Below, in pieces: positions 10,921-23,079 of a DNA stretch of 64,000 bases. Within the stretch, counting starts at the first letter, position 1, and every line of letters begins with the position of its first letter. The position numbers were made by a program, and so were the translations under genes. Origin of the DNA: Cristatella mucedo (lineage: Eukaryota; Bryozoa; Phylactolaemata; Cristatellidae); assembly GCA_009760855.2 (NCBI GenBank), contig WPIO01000197.1, positions 262,501 to 326,500 of the forward strand. The letters are read 5' to 3'. Below the pieces are notes generated by a model, which saw nothing but the letters and a program-made list of their open reading frames with translations, searched no databases and was not told where the DNA came from.

Positions 10921-11799
10921 TATTCAAGCGGGAGAGAAAGGAAGTGATGAGGGGCAGACGCGCACGACTCACCATTGCGACCAACACCTGCATATAGCAT
11001 GCCCATGGAATAAACTGTCGCCAACATGCATGCCAACTGGAAGGACAGAGTATCTTAAAGATCTTAAATTTTTAAACTAATTTTGTATGCGATTTTTCCT
11101 GGGTATATTGAATTACTCAAAACTACCTTTAGTTGAATTTGAATATTTATAATAACAGCACTCAAATTACTTATGCAATTAAAATATCGTTATCAGCTAT
11201 TACGACATATTACTATCATATAAATATAAATTTAGAACATACGAATTAATACTTTAAAAGCGTCGAACTAACTTTCGGCTGATGTCGGCATATCCCCGAC
11301 TTCACGACGTCTAAAGAGAAGCCAAAAGCCACTGTTCCTCACAGCATTCGCTCCTTCAGTGTGAATTGTCCTCCGCGAGCGTCTGCCCGCTGAAATCGTG
11401 AAGGTCGTAACCAAACAAACAACTGACGTGCTACTTTGCCAGGATATTCCAAGTGCCTACGAAGAGAAGAATTCCATTAAGGTACTTGTACTTATGTGGC
11501 ATTATTATTAGTATAATCCCCATGACAAAGACTCACCGCGAGTAGCGTAGACTCGCAAGTCGGAAGCACAAGTGTAGCAACTTCGTGACTTCGGCCGGGC
11601 GGGGGGGGGGTGGGGAGGCACGCCCAGCGTCACGTGACCGTGTGTCCGGTCGACATGCACTCGTCTCTAGCTCTGCACGCGCCCGCCATAGCTGCTGCAT
11701 GTTGGGTGTAAACTACTGCAGTGTCAGCCGCTCGTAGTTGTGAATCCAGCGGTGCTGTCTTTTTTTCCGGCCCATCCATTCAGCCCGTTCGATCATGGC
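10921..11799. other. No recognisable gene
   Basis: An AT-rich centre (about 11040-11260) followed by more GC-rich sequence with a G10 run at 11601-11610. No coding or RNA feature recognised. Confidence 0.4.
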
Positions 11800-11818
11800 G
11801 GGGGGGGGGGGGGGGGGG
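11800..11818 (+). repeat. Poly-G tract (G19)
   Basis: Nineteen consecutive G. With the G10 run 190 bp upstream it could form G-quadruplexes and is prone to length error in sequencing. Confidence 0.9.
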
Positions 11819-11917
11819 AGATAAGTCTTCTCGAGTGGGCTGAGCGGTGCCGTCACACGGTGCACGGCGGCGGCGCCGTGCGTACGTAGCGCGCTGCTCT
11901 GAGCCCACGTGAATCAG

Positions 11918-11958
11918 CAGGCGATTCCTCTGTGACTGACTTCCAAAGGAATCGCCTG
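11918..11958. other. Perfect 12-bp inverted repeat (hairpin)
   Basis: CAGGCGATTCCT at 11918-11929 pairs with AGGAATCGCCTG at 11947-11958 over a 17-nt loop. Not part of any repeat family I can see elsewhere in the window. Confidence 0.7.
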
Positions 11959-12144
11959 TCGATTAGTCGACGGCCGCCGTGAATTGACGGTACATTGTAC
12001 GGCACGTGACATCTTTTGCTCCTCTCTCCGCAGGCTGGGAGCGAACCTCTCACATGTGGCGGCCTCGCTCCGGAATACTCCGAAACGACGAGGAGCTACG
12101 ACTGCATCGGCGAACTCGGTGGTAACCCAGTGCGTTTAAATAAA

Positions 12145-12318
12145 TACTAGCCGATTCAGCAGCCTCTTTTGCATAGCGACAGAAGAGCCTTTGCGGCCCT
12201 CACCACCACTTGCAGCGGCAATAGAGGATCGCCCACCGCAGGATTCGAACCCACGACCTCGGGAGCGAGGTCACGAAAAACAATCACCTTACCTAGTGTG
12301 CCATCACGGCTCACCAAA
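12145..12318 (-). mobile_element. SINE1, near full length
   Basis: Reads on the minus strand as GAGCCGTGATGGCACACTAGG (A-box region), a hairpin-forming CACGACCTCG segment slightly mutated here, GGGTTCGAATCCTGCGGTGG (B box), the GCCACT/GGTGGT body and a CTAGTATTTATT-like end. Non-coding and tRNA-derived; presumably transcribed by RNA polymerase III when young (family knowledge). Confidence 0.85.
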
Positions 12319-12408
12319 CGTAGTCTGAGAAACATCGGCTGAGTTTGCCCTATTCGGAGGAGCATCCGGTCAGGCTGTTAATTTACTTATATATAAATAT
12401 ACGTACAC

Positions 12409-12410
<2 letters not shown>

Positions 12411-12448
<38 letters not shown>
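12411..12448. repeat. (TA)n microsatellite
   Basis: About 38 bp of alternating TA directly preceding a SINE2 tail relic. Confidence 0.9.
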
Positions 12449-12450
<2 letters not shown>

Positions 12451-12451
12451 T

Positions 12452-12535
12452 TTGCATAGAGCCCTAAGAGAACTTAATCTCTATCCAGGCGCTTCGCATG
12501 AGCAGCACTGGTTCGAGTCCACGACCTGTGAGAGG
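12452..12535 (-). mobile_element. SINE2 relic
   Basis: The reverse complement carries GGTCGTGGACTCGAACC (B-box region), then GAAGCGCCTGGATAGAGATT and AAGTTCTCTTAGGGCTCTAT, the SINE2 tail hairpin. The 5' part of the tRNA head is lost where it abuts LINE-B. Confidence 0.65.
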
Positions 12536-12705
12536 TCAACTGCTCTCCTGACTGCTTTACTTCCCATTTTCTCTTTGTTGCGTGAGATGAAGTCTGTTGG
12601 CTACCAAAATGCGTACCGAAAGCGCTTAGGCTGTGGGTGTGCTATACAAAACTCTCCTTTGTAACACCCACATAGTCTTTTATGGCTTTGGGGAGTAACA
12701 GACGA
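12536..12705 (+). mobile_element. LINE-B 3' end
   Basis: Sense-strand counterpart of the LINE-B end: CTTTGTTGCGTGAGATGAAG, TCTGTTGGCTACC, TGCGTACCGAAAGCGC, CTATACAAAACTCTCC and AACACCCACATAGTC, ending in GATGATACATACATAC. The (TACAT)n tail of LINE-B appears to have expanded into the adjoining ATAC microsatellite. Confidence 0.75.
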
Positions 12706-12787
12706 TGATACATACATACATACACATATACATACATATATACATACATACATACATACATACATACATACATACGTACATACATAC
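12706..12787 (+). repeat. (ATAC)n microsatellite, left half
   Basis: Tetranucleotide ATAC/CATA repeat with CATATA interruptions. The same repeat resumes at 13023-13066 on the other side of a LINE-A copy, which indicates insertion into a pre-existing array. Confidence 0.9.
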
Positions 12788-13022
12788 ATCCTTCACGTGC
12801 TTATGCGTGCTGACACTGTGCATGCTGCCACTAACCACATTTGCATGCTGACCCTGTGCATGTCACCCCTAACCATGTTATTCATTTTGTTTGTTTTTCA
12901 AGCATGATTTTACTTACCATTTAATTGCATTTCCCTCTGCAGCAAATGTAAAGCGCCTAGAAAGAGATTAAGTTCTCTGAGGGCGCTTTATCAAGTACAT
13001 TATTATTATTACTATTATTATT
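12788..13022 (+). mobile_element. LINE-A 3' UTR, 5'-truncated copy
   Basis: Well preserved: GTGCTGACACTGTGCATGCTG, ACCCTGTGCATGTCACCCC, the hairpin stem AAAGCGCC...GGGCGCTTT and an ATT tail. No coding sequence retained. It sits inside an ATAC microsatellite. Confidence 0.85.
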
Positions 13023-13099
13023 ACATACATACATACGTATATACATACGTATATACATACATGCATAGTGCGACAATACAAATTCTTTGACCTGTCATA

Positions 13100-14110
13100 C
13101 AAAAATTATTTGCTATCCTCTAAATAGGCAGCCTCTTTGGATGTTCAATGGGGGTTAGTCAAAGGAGAGCAGCCTTGCAAATAAAAAGACGTTCAAGTAG
13201 GACATCATGATCAATAGTGTCGAAGGTAGCCGATAGATCTCTCAGCCCTAAGGCAGCGATATTTCCGCCTTAGTTGCTGCATAGGATGTCATTGGTAGCA
13301 CGGAGGAGTGCAGGTTCATTGAAATGTTTCTGACATTTAATTCTTTTCAATGTGTGCCACCAGCTGTTTGGCGACAATTTTATCAAAAAATATCTGACAA
13401 AAAAGGAAGAAGAGAAACTGGGCGATAGGTTGCAAGAAACACTGTATCTAATCCCGGGTTTTTAAGTATGGGTCCAATGTTTGCCGATTTGAAGGACTTG
13501 TGTACGACCCTTTTTCAAAAAAAGCATTAACAATCTCGGTTATGGCAGGGCTAAGTTGGTCTGCCAGTGAAGACCACAGAGATGATGGTATAGGGTCTTC
13601 TGGAGATGATGGTATAGGGTCTCCTGGACCGTCGTCAGGAAACGAGCTCTTTTTACTAGACCTTATTAATTAAGGTAGCCACATCGTATGCAGATACCTC
13701 GGAAACTCTTTTAATTAAGGTCGCTGTTGTGATTCAGCAATTGCTTTTGTCGGAGGGGGCTTTACGGAGTAACGAATGTGTAAATATATTTAGTAAAGAA
13801 GGCTGAAAACTTTTCGGCTGACACGTTAATATCTGGAGAGTGCGACCCCTTAGCATAGGACAGTAAATTGTTTACCATCTTATAAATCTATTTTGGGTCT
13901 GACCGGCAGGACTTCAGTTTTCGAGTGAAAAAATAAGCCCTAGCTTTTTTAAACTTCCGGGTGTAGACTCAAAGGAAGTCTTTGAAGTTGACTAGAACTT
14001 CATCAGACCCAGATTTCTTAAAAACGACGTTTAAGCCTTCGCTTAACATGGAGCATCTTTTGAAGTTTACCACATCTACAGATGGCTTAATTGGATCGTT
14101 GAGGACGAGT
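13100..14110 (-). pseudogene. LINE-C reverse transcriptase, decayed
   Basis: Minus-strand translation shows pieces of a CR1-like reverse transcriptase in several frames: a DPIPSSLWSSLADQLSPAI stretch, NAFFEKGSYT, LPFLSDIFDKIVAKQL-like sequence, an EPALLRATNDI stretch and LRDLSATFDTIDHDVLLERL. The last corresponds to the family's LDLSAAFDTVDH catalytic region. Multiple frameshifts and stops. More diverged from LINE-A than the LINE-A copies are from each other. A 26-bp tandem duplication (GATGATGGTATAGGGTCT) lies at about 13573-13623. Confidence 0.7.
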
Positions 14111-14380
14111 GAGTACGAACTGATATTCTGCGAAAAAGCGTAGAAGAGCGAAAACCAGCCTAATACAAAATTTTCACACCGACATTGAGGAAGAACATTT
14201 TCCTATTAGTGATTAGTCATGGCAGCTGAAAAGGAAATACCGTTTATTTTACAAGTTCGTCATCGCAGTATGCCCTCTTGTTTGATGTCCGGCCAGAAAT
14301 TTAACCCACTTTATCATGAGTAAGTTCCTAGCATTCATGCAAGTTTGATGCATATTTTCAGTAGTAACTTGTGTTCACTG

Positions 14381-14444
14381 TATATATAAATATATATATA
14401 TAAATATATAAATAAATAAATATATATATATATATATATATATG
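14381..14444. repeat. AT-rich simple repeat
   Basis: TATATAAA/AAATATAT-type simple sequence about 64 bp long. Confidence 0.85.
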
Positions 14445-14589
14445 TCTCTTCATAACATTTGCGGAAAAAGAGGTCGGCAGTGAGCCCCACCGCTCAAAGA
14501 ATCGGGTCTGTCAACGTCATTTCAAACCCTGTCAAACTAAACGTAACTCGTCAAACGAAACCTGCTAAACCCTGTCAAAAGAAATGTGC

Positions 14590-15330
14590 TATATTGTAAT
14601 TACCAAAATGTTTGAGTGGTTTGAGGAATTGTTGCCCAATATATGCGATTTGAAAACCAATGTAGCTAAATTGATCCCTGCAGCCCAGCGAAGAAAATTA
14701 TTCATTGGCATAAAGCGGCCTTGGCTGATTTCAAATCTTGTTACTCTCGCACTTTGAGCTCAGGAAGGAGCCATCGCCGAATCAAAGGTGCCGTACCGCT
14801 CACTGATTGCATCGTTTTCATCATTTGACTTTGTGAAGTATCTGTGAACCGGTGCACATATTGTTCACAGTCTTGCATTTGAGACAGACATCCTCAAGAT
14901 CCAGAATGGAAGCAAAGGTCAATGGTATTCAGATGAAACTGCCTCTGTCTACTCCCACCTGAAATCGCAATCCAGTGGTGACAATTCTGATGAAATGAAA
15001 TATCCCATTATTTCCTTCGCCGAGCGTATACTGAAGCGACAGCGTATGCAACAGGCACCTGCATCGGCTTATGTGGGCACACAGTGTCTGTCTCCGACGT
15101 CGAATGTAATCGAACGGTATTTCTCTCTCAACGTGCGGATATTTTGTCAGAAACGTCGAAGTGTGAATTCATGCACGCTAAAAATTTTGGTTTTCATCAA
15201 GCAAAATAAGAGATTTTTAGATTTTGGTGCTAATAGCTGTAGTTGCGAATGATGAAGAAACGGAAGAAGAAGAAGAGGAGAAAGTGGAACCAACTGATGA
15301 GGAGGAAAATCGAGTCACTCATGTGAGAGA
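14590..15330 (+). pseudogene. hAT-superfamily transposase relic (C-terminal part)
   Basis: The clearest piece is the frame 14995-15252, in which SPTSNVIERYFSLNV and then QKRRSVNSCTLKILVFIKQN resemble the C-terminal dimerisation domain of hAT transposases (typical pattern: P-T-S-x-x-x-E-R-x-F-S ... K-R-x-x-L-x-x-x-x-x-x-x-L-x-F-L-x-x-N). Upstream, LIPAAQRRKLFIGIKRPWLI and QNGSKGQWYSDETASVY read in other frames across at least two stops. After the domain comes an acidic DEETEEEEEEK-like stretch. No DDE catalytic region or terminal repeats found, so this is dead and partial. Confidence 0.55.
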
Positions 15331-15483
15331 TTAAAGAGGACACTATTATTGTAATTAAAATTCAACACTAATTTGATTGAAAGTGTACATAAATATATTG
15401 TATTTGCCTTAATAACAATAACATTATATTGTATTGCTTGTAACTAAAATAACAGTACATTGTATTACTTGCTATGAGAATAA

Positions 15484-15662
15484 TAAATAATAAATCCTTG
15501 CTGATTAAACAGCCTCTTTTTGTATAGCGACAGAAGAGCCTTTATGGCTATCACCACCGCTTGCAGTGGCGATACAGATTCGCCCACCGCAGGAATCGAA
15601 CCCACGACCTCGGGACCGAGGTCGTGAAAGCAACCGCCTTACCTAGTGTGCCATCACGGCTA
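15484..15662 (-). mobile_element. SINE1, near full length
   Basis: On the minus strand it has the complete 22-nt pairing segment CACGACCTCGG/CCGAGGTCGTG, the B-box GGTTCGATTCC and the GCCACTGCAAGCGGTGGTGA body. It ends in an AATAATAAAT stretch at its 3' side. Confidence 0.85.
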
Positions 15663-17019
15663 TATTAACGTGCGCTTTGAAAATTTACAATACAATATTA
15701 ATAGTAATATTCCAAGGCCTGCTTTTCCCAAGAGAACTACTATTCCCCTTTCAACTTACTCGAAGGGAGGTTAACTGAGGGCTTTTTCGGTAAGCGAAAA
15801 CGATCCCTACCACCGCTACTACGCTGGCAGTCCTAGTAGTTCATGACAGCGATAAGTCCCTATGCTGAGATTATGTTGCATACATGCACACAAACACAAA
15901 ATGCAGCCACAGGTGCTATACGAACATATTCGGCGGCATCCACCAAATTCTTCTCCTGATGCTGCTCCTCATAATGCTGGCAAGAACGGCACCTCCCTCG
16001 TTCCAACCAAAACAATACGGCAACTCTCGGACGGCTGGAGGTGGCCACGACCTCAGCGACCTCGAGTGAGCTATTTTTAATTAAATAGCTAGCCGAGACA
16101 ACTAGGTTGACAGGCCAGCCGACATCAATCAGCCTCGTGATCTTACCACAACTACTGCCCCCTCGCACATGATGCTCGAGGACAAAGGTGTTTTTCAGCC
16201 ATGCAATTCTTGAGTGCCCTAAAATAAAGCCAGACTGGCACTAGGCATTAGGTAGGCACTAGGCAGTATTAGGCAGTCGTCCCATGCAGTCAGCCCCAGG
16301 CTGTAGCCACTGCACTACTAGGCATGAACTCGTAGCTGCTGCCTGCTGCTGCTGCTGCCGAGTAGGTAGTTACATCTCAGTATTGCTTGCTGGCTTCATC
16401 GTAGCTCAGAGCTGCACAGCACTGCACAGCTCAGAGCTGCACAGCTCAGAGGTGCACTGTCCTCGTGCCCCTCTCGCAGTTCACAGCCACACTAGCCATT
16501 TCAGTTTGAGGCTACAACCGATGCTGATCACTGGCTACTCACCATTATCTCGCTTGATAGCCGTCACACGTTCGCTGCACTTCCCGTGTCTTATCTTTCG
16601 CACGGTCAAGTATAGCAGGCGACTTGCCGGTGAGGCATAGATGCCCAACACCAACTCCCAGCTCCTCAGAGCCTGTCTCTGCAGTCTGTCGCATCGATGG
16701 CTATAGATATCCACAAACCACAGCTTTCAGCCGAGCTGAGTAAGTCATACTCGAAGCAGCGCCGACTGTACAGCACCTGCCCTCTGCTCAGCCTCGAGAG
16801 CTGCAGCTGGGGACCAGGCACCCACACTGGCCATCAGTGGCCACTGCACCGAGGTCACCAAAAAAAACCGGTGCCAGGGTGACGGCAGCGAGTTCACGGG
16901 CCTCTCATCTCCAAGCGACTGGTCACCAACCGCGGAAGCAGCAGCAGCAGCATAGCATGCAGCTAAGAAATCTCAGCGCTGTTGCTGGCACTTTCGCCTG
17001 CTATGGAATTTAAAGCTTT
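15663..17019. other. No recognisable gene; short local repeats
   Basis: Contains reiterated GGCACTAGGCA (about 16240-16275) and CAGCTCAGAGCTGCA (about 16404-16455). The longest open frame (16284-16640 +) is low-complexity Cys/Ser/His-rich and carries no domain I know. Confidence 0.4.
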
Positions 17020-17100
17020 GGCTCCTGGATGTCTCGAATCCAGAACCCGGATCCTAAAAAATGAGATCTTACCCCTAGGCTAAGATCCAGGCATAAAATA
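17020..17100 (-). mobile_element. tRNA-like SINE head, unassigned family
   Basis: On the minus strand, TTAGCCTAGGGGTAAGATCT resembles a Pol III A box and GGATTCGAGACATCC a B box, with 30-40 bp spacing as in tRNA genes. It lacks pairing arms for a real tRNA. Only one copy is visible in the window. Confidence 0.4.
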
Positions 17101-17654
17101 CAGGCCAGCTGATTCAACCGCCTCATTTGAGTACCTTAGCAGCCTTAGCAGCTACCGGCCCCCTGCTTGCAACTGGCCATATTGGCTTGCCAGCAGCCGG
17201 ACTAGAGATTCGATAGAAAAGCATGCAAAAGCACACAAGTATCATGCTTAGACCAGCATGCAGAGCCCCACAAGAAGCAGCAGCAGATGAATGAGGAAGA
17301 GAGTGGAGGAAGCAAGCTCTAAAGAAGCAGCAGCTCAGAACAACTTGACAGCATGTGCTGCCTGATTCGGCAATATGATCAAACATGACCTGACCGGTAT
17401 GATTCAAGTCAATCAGAAGCTCATCAATCTCACCGCTTGTTGATATTAGTGGTGCAAAACATTATAATAAAATAAGCAGTATAACTCGAACCAACAAGAA
17501 GCTCATTAAAGCTTATGCGACAAAGCGCCTAGCGATTATCTTGCAATCGATAGAACCAAACGCTGCTGACACGTCAAGCAGGACCAAGGACGTGACGATG
17601 CCGCCATTATAAGTCGTTCATTCTCGGCCCAGTTTGGCTAATTCAGACTGCTTC
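17101..17654. other. No recognisable gene
   Basis: GCAGCAG-rich patch near 17277-17335; otherwise nothing recognised. Confidence 0.4.
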
Positions 17655-17725
17655 CCCAACAGCACCCGTAAAGTGCCTATGAAAAGAGTAAGTTGTCAGA
17701 GGGAGTCATATAAATGTCTTATTAT
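17655..17725 (+). mobile_element. LINE-A-like tail relic
   Basis: GTAAAGTGCCTATGAAAAGA and GAGGGAGTCATATAAATG followed by TTATTATTATTG. Tail hairpin much decayed. Confidence 0.55.
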
Positions 17726-17727
17726 TA

Positions 17728-17950
17728 TTGTCATTTCCGAATTTGGCTAGATCTCATACTACCTGCTTTTCTGGCTCGAGTCGTCTAGATGTGCCTCTAA
17801 CCACTCTCAACTCCTCTGGAGACCAGGCCCTCAGTTCGTATGCTCCCAAAGTCTGGAATTCTCTCCCGACTAACGTCGAAACATCTCCCTCATGCTTTCT
17901 TGCATTTCTCTCTGAAGCCCCACGACTGATTGGAAAGCACCTCGAAACGT
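17728..17950 (+). mobile_element. LINE C-terminal coding fragment
   Basis: A continuous 74-codon frame contains SSGDQALSSYAPKVWNSLPT and NVETSPSCFLAFLSEAPRL. It corresponds to the RAFSSYAPKAWNSLPT...TSPDLTTFKRNL end of LINE-A but is clearly diverged and may represent another CR1-like family. Truncated at both ends. Confidence 0.6.
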
Positions 17951-18394
17951 GACTGCAAGGTCACTGCATGCTCTTTGAGCCCTCTGACGTGGAGAGGTGG
18001 TCGGCAGAAGCTGAGCACTCACCTCATCAGCCGAGACTGATCTGCAGTTTGTCTGCAGGCAATGCAAGGCAGCAGTTTTTCTGCAGGCAATGCAAGGCAG
18101 CAGGCCATCGATCGTCCATCGATGCCAGTCGGTGACACCCTGAAGCTCTCGTGCCTCGGCTCGTGCCTTAAACGAGTGCAAGGCCAACCCGGCATGTCTG
18201 ACATGTCAGCTACAAAATGCACGTGAGAATCCTTGGGACCAGGGTTAAGGTGCTTGCTCTAAACGCTTATAACTGCTGTTAGTGTTGAGAAGCTGGAGCT
18301 TGCACGTCATGCCAAACAGCAATTGACCACTCGGACGCAACAGTCACAACAGCGTGTGAGAATCGACTCCAATTGTGGACATTAATGCTGACCG
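17951..18394. other. No gene; 27-bp tandem duplication
   Basis: CTGCAGGCAATGCAAGGCAG occurs twice head to tail (about 18053 and 18080). Nothing else recognised. Confidence 0.5.
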
Positions 18395-18475
18395 GAGCTT
18401 CCTTTGCAGCAATTGTAAAACGCCTAGAAAAATTGAGCTCTATGAGGGCGCCTTTTTCAAGCGTATTATTATTAT

Positions 18476-18476
<1 letters not shown>
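18395..18476 (+). mobile_element. LINE-A tail
   Basis: CTTCCTTTGCAGCAATTGTA, AACGCCTAGAAAAATTGAGC and GAGGGCGCC, ending in ATTATTATTATTAG and passing directly into a (GA)n tract. Confidence 0.7.
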
Positions 18477-18550
<74 letters not shown>

Positions 18551-18572
18551 CGAGAAACAGACTCGGAAAGAG

Positions 18573-18618
<46 letters not shown>

Positions 18619-18632
18619 TATATATATATACA
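18477..18632. repeat. (GA)n then (TA)n microsatellites
   Basis: About 70 bp of GA (18477-18547), a 27-bp spacer, then about 57 bp of TA (18575-18631). Confidence 0.95.
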
Positions 18633-19801
18633 TATTGGTATCCGCAACAGCCGCTGGGGTAGGCTTTGCAGGCTGGGACGAGCGGTCCATGGCGCTGACC
18701 GACGACGATACGTAATGGCTTGAGCTGAACCTTTCCTGCTCGAGCCGAAGGCGCTGTGCTGGCCTCGAGATGGGCTCCTTCGCAGGTCCAGCGGGTGCAC
18801 GGCCCAACGAACTTGCAACAGCTCGTAATAATTTTTTATGGCCGCCGACGGTTCTGTATAAAGGCCTTGGGCTAAATCCCGATGAAAAGAGGGCGTGACT
18901 CGGTTAAGCGGCTATCGATATCCGTACGCGGGGCCGACGTAACCTCGATAGAATTCAACAGCGTAAGAAGACTGAGGCAGCCTCTAAAGACCTCAAGTTC
19001 AAACACCACCTTGTCGGTTTCTAGATCGTGTATTCTATTATATATAAAACATGCTCTGCTTTAAATTGTTGTGAAGCTTGAGTGTGGGCGTCTTGCTAAA
19101 TAGCAAATGACTTGGAGCACTCGGATGCAACAGGCATGCTGCGCTCCGATGTCCTAGCGTCTCTGCAGGCGCCTAGCAGCTGGAACGGTGCGTACCGATT
19201 GGCTAGCCAAGGTAGGGAGATCCCCCAAGCCCAACTCTGGCAGACTCCAACATTAGGCGCGGCACTGCTGTAGGCTGGAGTATACATTATCACATCACGA
19301 TCTAAATATAATTTAAAAATAAAATACAAAAAAATATAGATTATGTGTGCATAAATTAGGTGCGAAAGCTGGAAAGGCATCCCATTCTCTGAAGTGGTCT
19401 GCCCCGCCTACCTCGCCTTCCCCCCAGACCCAGCGCTGATGGCAGTGGTGCTTGTCTGGATTCCGTTTGGTTCCCAGTGAACCGTGTCTGCCTTTGGCCG
19501 ATGTCGATTGGTATAAAACCGCCTTAAAATGATTTTACTATGGATTTGAACTCAGGTAAAGGTGCGTTCCTAAATTGCCAGCAAAGGTGGTGATTTCGGT
19601 TTCCATAGTTAAGTTCTGTGTTAAGGGTTTGGGAGGGCGATGGCAGCGCGACGAAGAACCAAGCCACCACGAGCCAGCTGCGGTAGCGATGGCGACGTCT
19701 GGATTGTATCTTACGCAGGCAAACGCAAGCTAGCGAGCGTACATACAGATGTCGAAGCCGTCGTATTGGCTGCTCCAGAGCGACAGGAGAGAAAAGAAGA
19801 T
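18633..19801. other. No recognisable gene
   Basis: A frame opening at 19640 (MAARRRTKPPRASCGSDGD...) is about 55 codons long before it enters the GA repeat and becomes Arg-Glu repeats. I cannot tell whether the short unique part is coding. Confidence 0.4.
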
Positions 19802-20868
<1,067 letters not shown>

Positions 20869-20909
20869 TGGGATGCTTGGGAAGCAGAAGCTGCTGCTGC
20901 TGCGACCAC

Positions 20910-21605
20910 GGATAATAATAGTAATGATAATAGTATTGCACTTGATAAAGCGCCCTCAGAGAACTCAATCTCTTTCTAGGCGCTTTACATTTGTTGCAAA
21001 GTTAAATGCTATTGGATGGTGAGTAATATGATGCTTGATAAACAAACAACATGAATAACATGGTTAGGGGTGACATGCACAGGGTCAGCATGCAAATGTG
21101 GTTAGTGGCAGCATGCACAGTGTGAGCATGCATAAGCCCATGAAAGACGAATCACAGGGACCCACTAAATGCTGTCCTAAATAGGTGTGTTTTTAAGTTC
21201 TTTTTAAATGTGGTTAGGTCAGGGGATGTTCTGACGCAGGTCGGGAGGGAGTTCCAGGCTTTGGGAGCATACGAACTAAATGCACGGTCTCCAATGGATT
21301 TGAGGTTTGTACGAGGTATTGGTAGACTGTTGGATTCCGAAAAGCAGGTAGCACGATGCTTTGCCTGGTGGGGGAGTAGATCAGAGAGATAGGCTGGAGC
21401 CAAAAAATGATATGACCTAAAAGTGAGCCACAAAACCTTGAAGTCAATCAATTGCTTGACTGGTAGCCAGTGCAGATCAGCGAGAAGTGGTGCAATGTAG
21501 CAACTGTAACGCTCACGACAGACAAGCCTAGCTGCAGAGTTTTGCACCAGCTGCAATCGCCTGATCGCACATGCCGGAAGGCAAGTGAGCAGTGAGTTGG
21601 GATTG
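20910..21605 (-). mobile_element. LINE-A, 5'-truncated
   Basis: Minus-strand copy running from the LQLVQNSAARLVC region through HWLPVKQLIDFKVL, the NSLPTCVRTSPDLTTFKKNL end and FRTAFSGSL stop, to the 3' UTR hairpin and ATT tail. The C-terminal 150 codons are open, so this is a fairly recent insertion. Confidence 0.85.
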
Positions 21606-21904
21606 CTGCTTCCGGTAGCTATAGAAACCGTACAGCTGATTAACCAGCTTTGTATTTCGTAAATCATGCTACGACATTGTCTTCATAAATCAAGCTGTAC
21701 ACAAATTTAGTCGTACAAAAAATCGAGTTCTATTTTTTCAATTATCTCACAGGACAACGGCCTAGATATACATTGAAGGACAGGTACTGAACACCTGCTG
21801 CAGAATAAGTGAGGATGATCCAGGATCTCCAAGATCTCCAGGACGTTCTCTTTCGATGCTACGTCATTTTAATATGCATCGAAGAAGCCGCTTTACTGTA
21901 GCTG

Positions 21905-22870
21905 AGACTTAGGGATGTAATGTAATGTCTCCACCTGTAACTGCACAAAGCCACAAAGACTATGTGGGTGTAACACAGGAGAGTTTTGTTTAGCCCACTC
22001 AAAGCCTAAGCGGCATTCTCTCAATAGGCATTCGGTAACAAACAGACATAATCTCATGAAACAAAGAGAAAGTGGGAGGCATAGCAGAGTCAGGAGAGCA
22101 GGTGAAGCAGTGAGTAACATGTAAGTGGCAGCTCAGTACGGCTGGAAAGGATATGCCAAAGTCGGCATCAGGAGAGTAGTTGTCGTTTCGTAAGAAGCTT
22201 GAAAGTGACTTCTATAGTCTAGGACCTGCAGAGCAAAAGCTTCTGTCACCAACGATATTAAAGGGGAGGAACAGAACATCTAATTTATCAACCAGACAGG
22301 ACCTGAGAGCACGAGGCGGCTGAAATTGGTGCAGCAGTTCAGCTAGGTATGGAGGAGCCAAGTAATGTTGGGCCTTGTGGGTCTGCTTAAGAACTTTGCT
22401 CCATATCTGTTGATCAACGTGCAGCCATCCAAGCTCTTTTTGCTAAGAAGATGCATGGTCAAACCTCTGGGATGAGCAAACTAGCCTTGATCCATATTCA
22501 TGGCCAGCTGCAGAGGCCTAGTGGCTTTTTCGGTGGCCCAGTCAAAAGGGAATACAAGAATATATGAGACAGAACTAAGGAGGTAGTTAAATTTTTTACA
22601 AGCCACAGCCACAGTGGAAGATAGCTCATAATCTTAGAAAGGGATTGGACGTGATGATGGCTAGCTGCAGCAGCAGTCTTCTTAACGAAGCTTTCAAAAT
22701 ATAGGCAGCTGTCGAAGATATTATCTAAATTCTGGACAAATGGTGATGATCCCATAACAGCATCACCTATTAAAATTGCAAAGCCATTTAGTCCAGCCCC
22801 ATGCTTACCGCGTCGTGAGCAGTAGTTCAGTTTTATCGTAGTTTAGTTTGAGCAAATATGCTACTGCTTG
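21905..22870 (-). mobile_element. LINE-B, longest copy in the window
   Basis: Minus-strand reading gives, in shifting frames, LNYDKTELLLTTR, SSLSKIMSYLPLWL-like and KNLTTSLVLSHI segments. These are followed by YLAELLHQFQPPRALRSCLV and GDRSFCSAGPRLWN, the typical C-terminal reverse-transcriptase end of CR1-like elements. The LINE-B 3' UTR and TACAT-type tail follow. Frameshifted and inactive. Confidence 0.7.
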
Positions 22871-23079
22871 CTATAAAAAACGTACAACGTAGGAAGCCGC
22901 TGCCAGCTGTCTCGAATGCCACTGCCATTGCACGGGGGGGGGGGACTGCTGATGAGGCTGTCCATTGAAGTTGCCAACTAGCTGGATAGAGATTTATGTT
23001 TTCTAATGCACTGTACATATTATCATGCTTCTTTAGCAAAATACGTGTACAGTGCCTAGAAATAGATAAAGTTACATGG
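22871..23079. other. Spacer with G11 run
   Basis: G11 at 22934-22944 and a short LINE-tail-like string (AGTGCCTAGAAATAGATAAA) just before the next SINE. Confidence 0.4.

Noticed and set aside
12700-13066. CRISPR-like regular repeats
   Set aside because: The regularity is a simple ATAC microsatellite interrupted by a LINE; there are no spacers and the DNA is eukaryotic.
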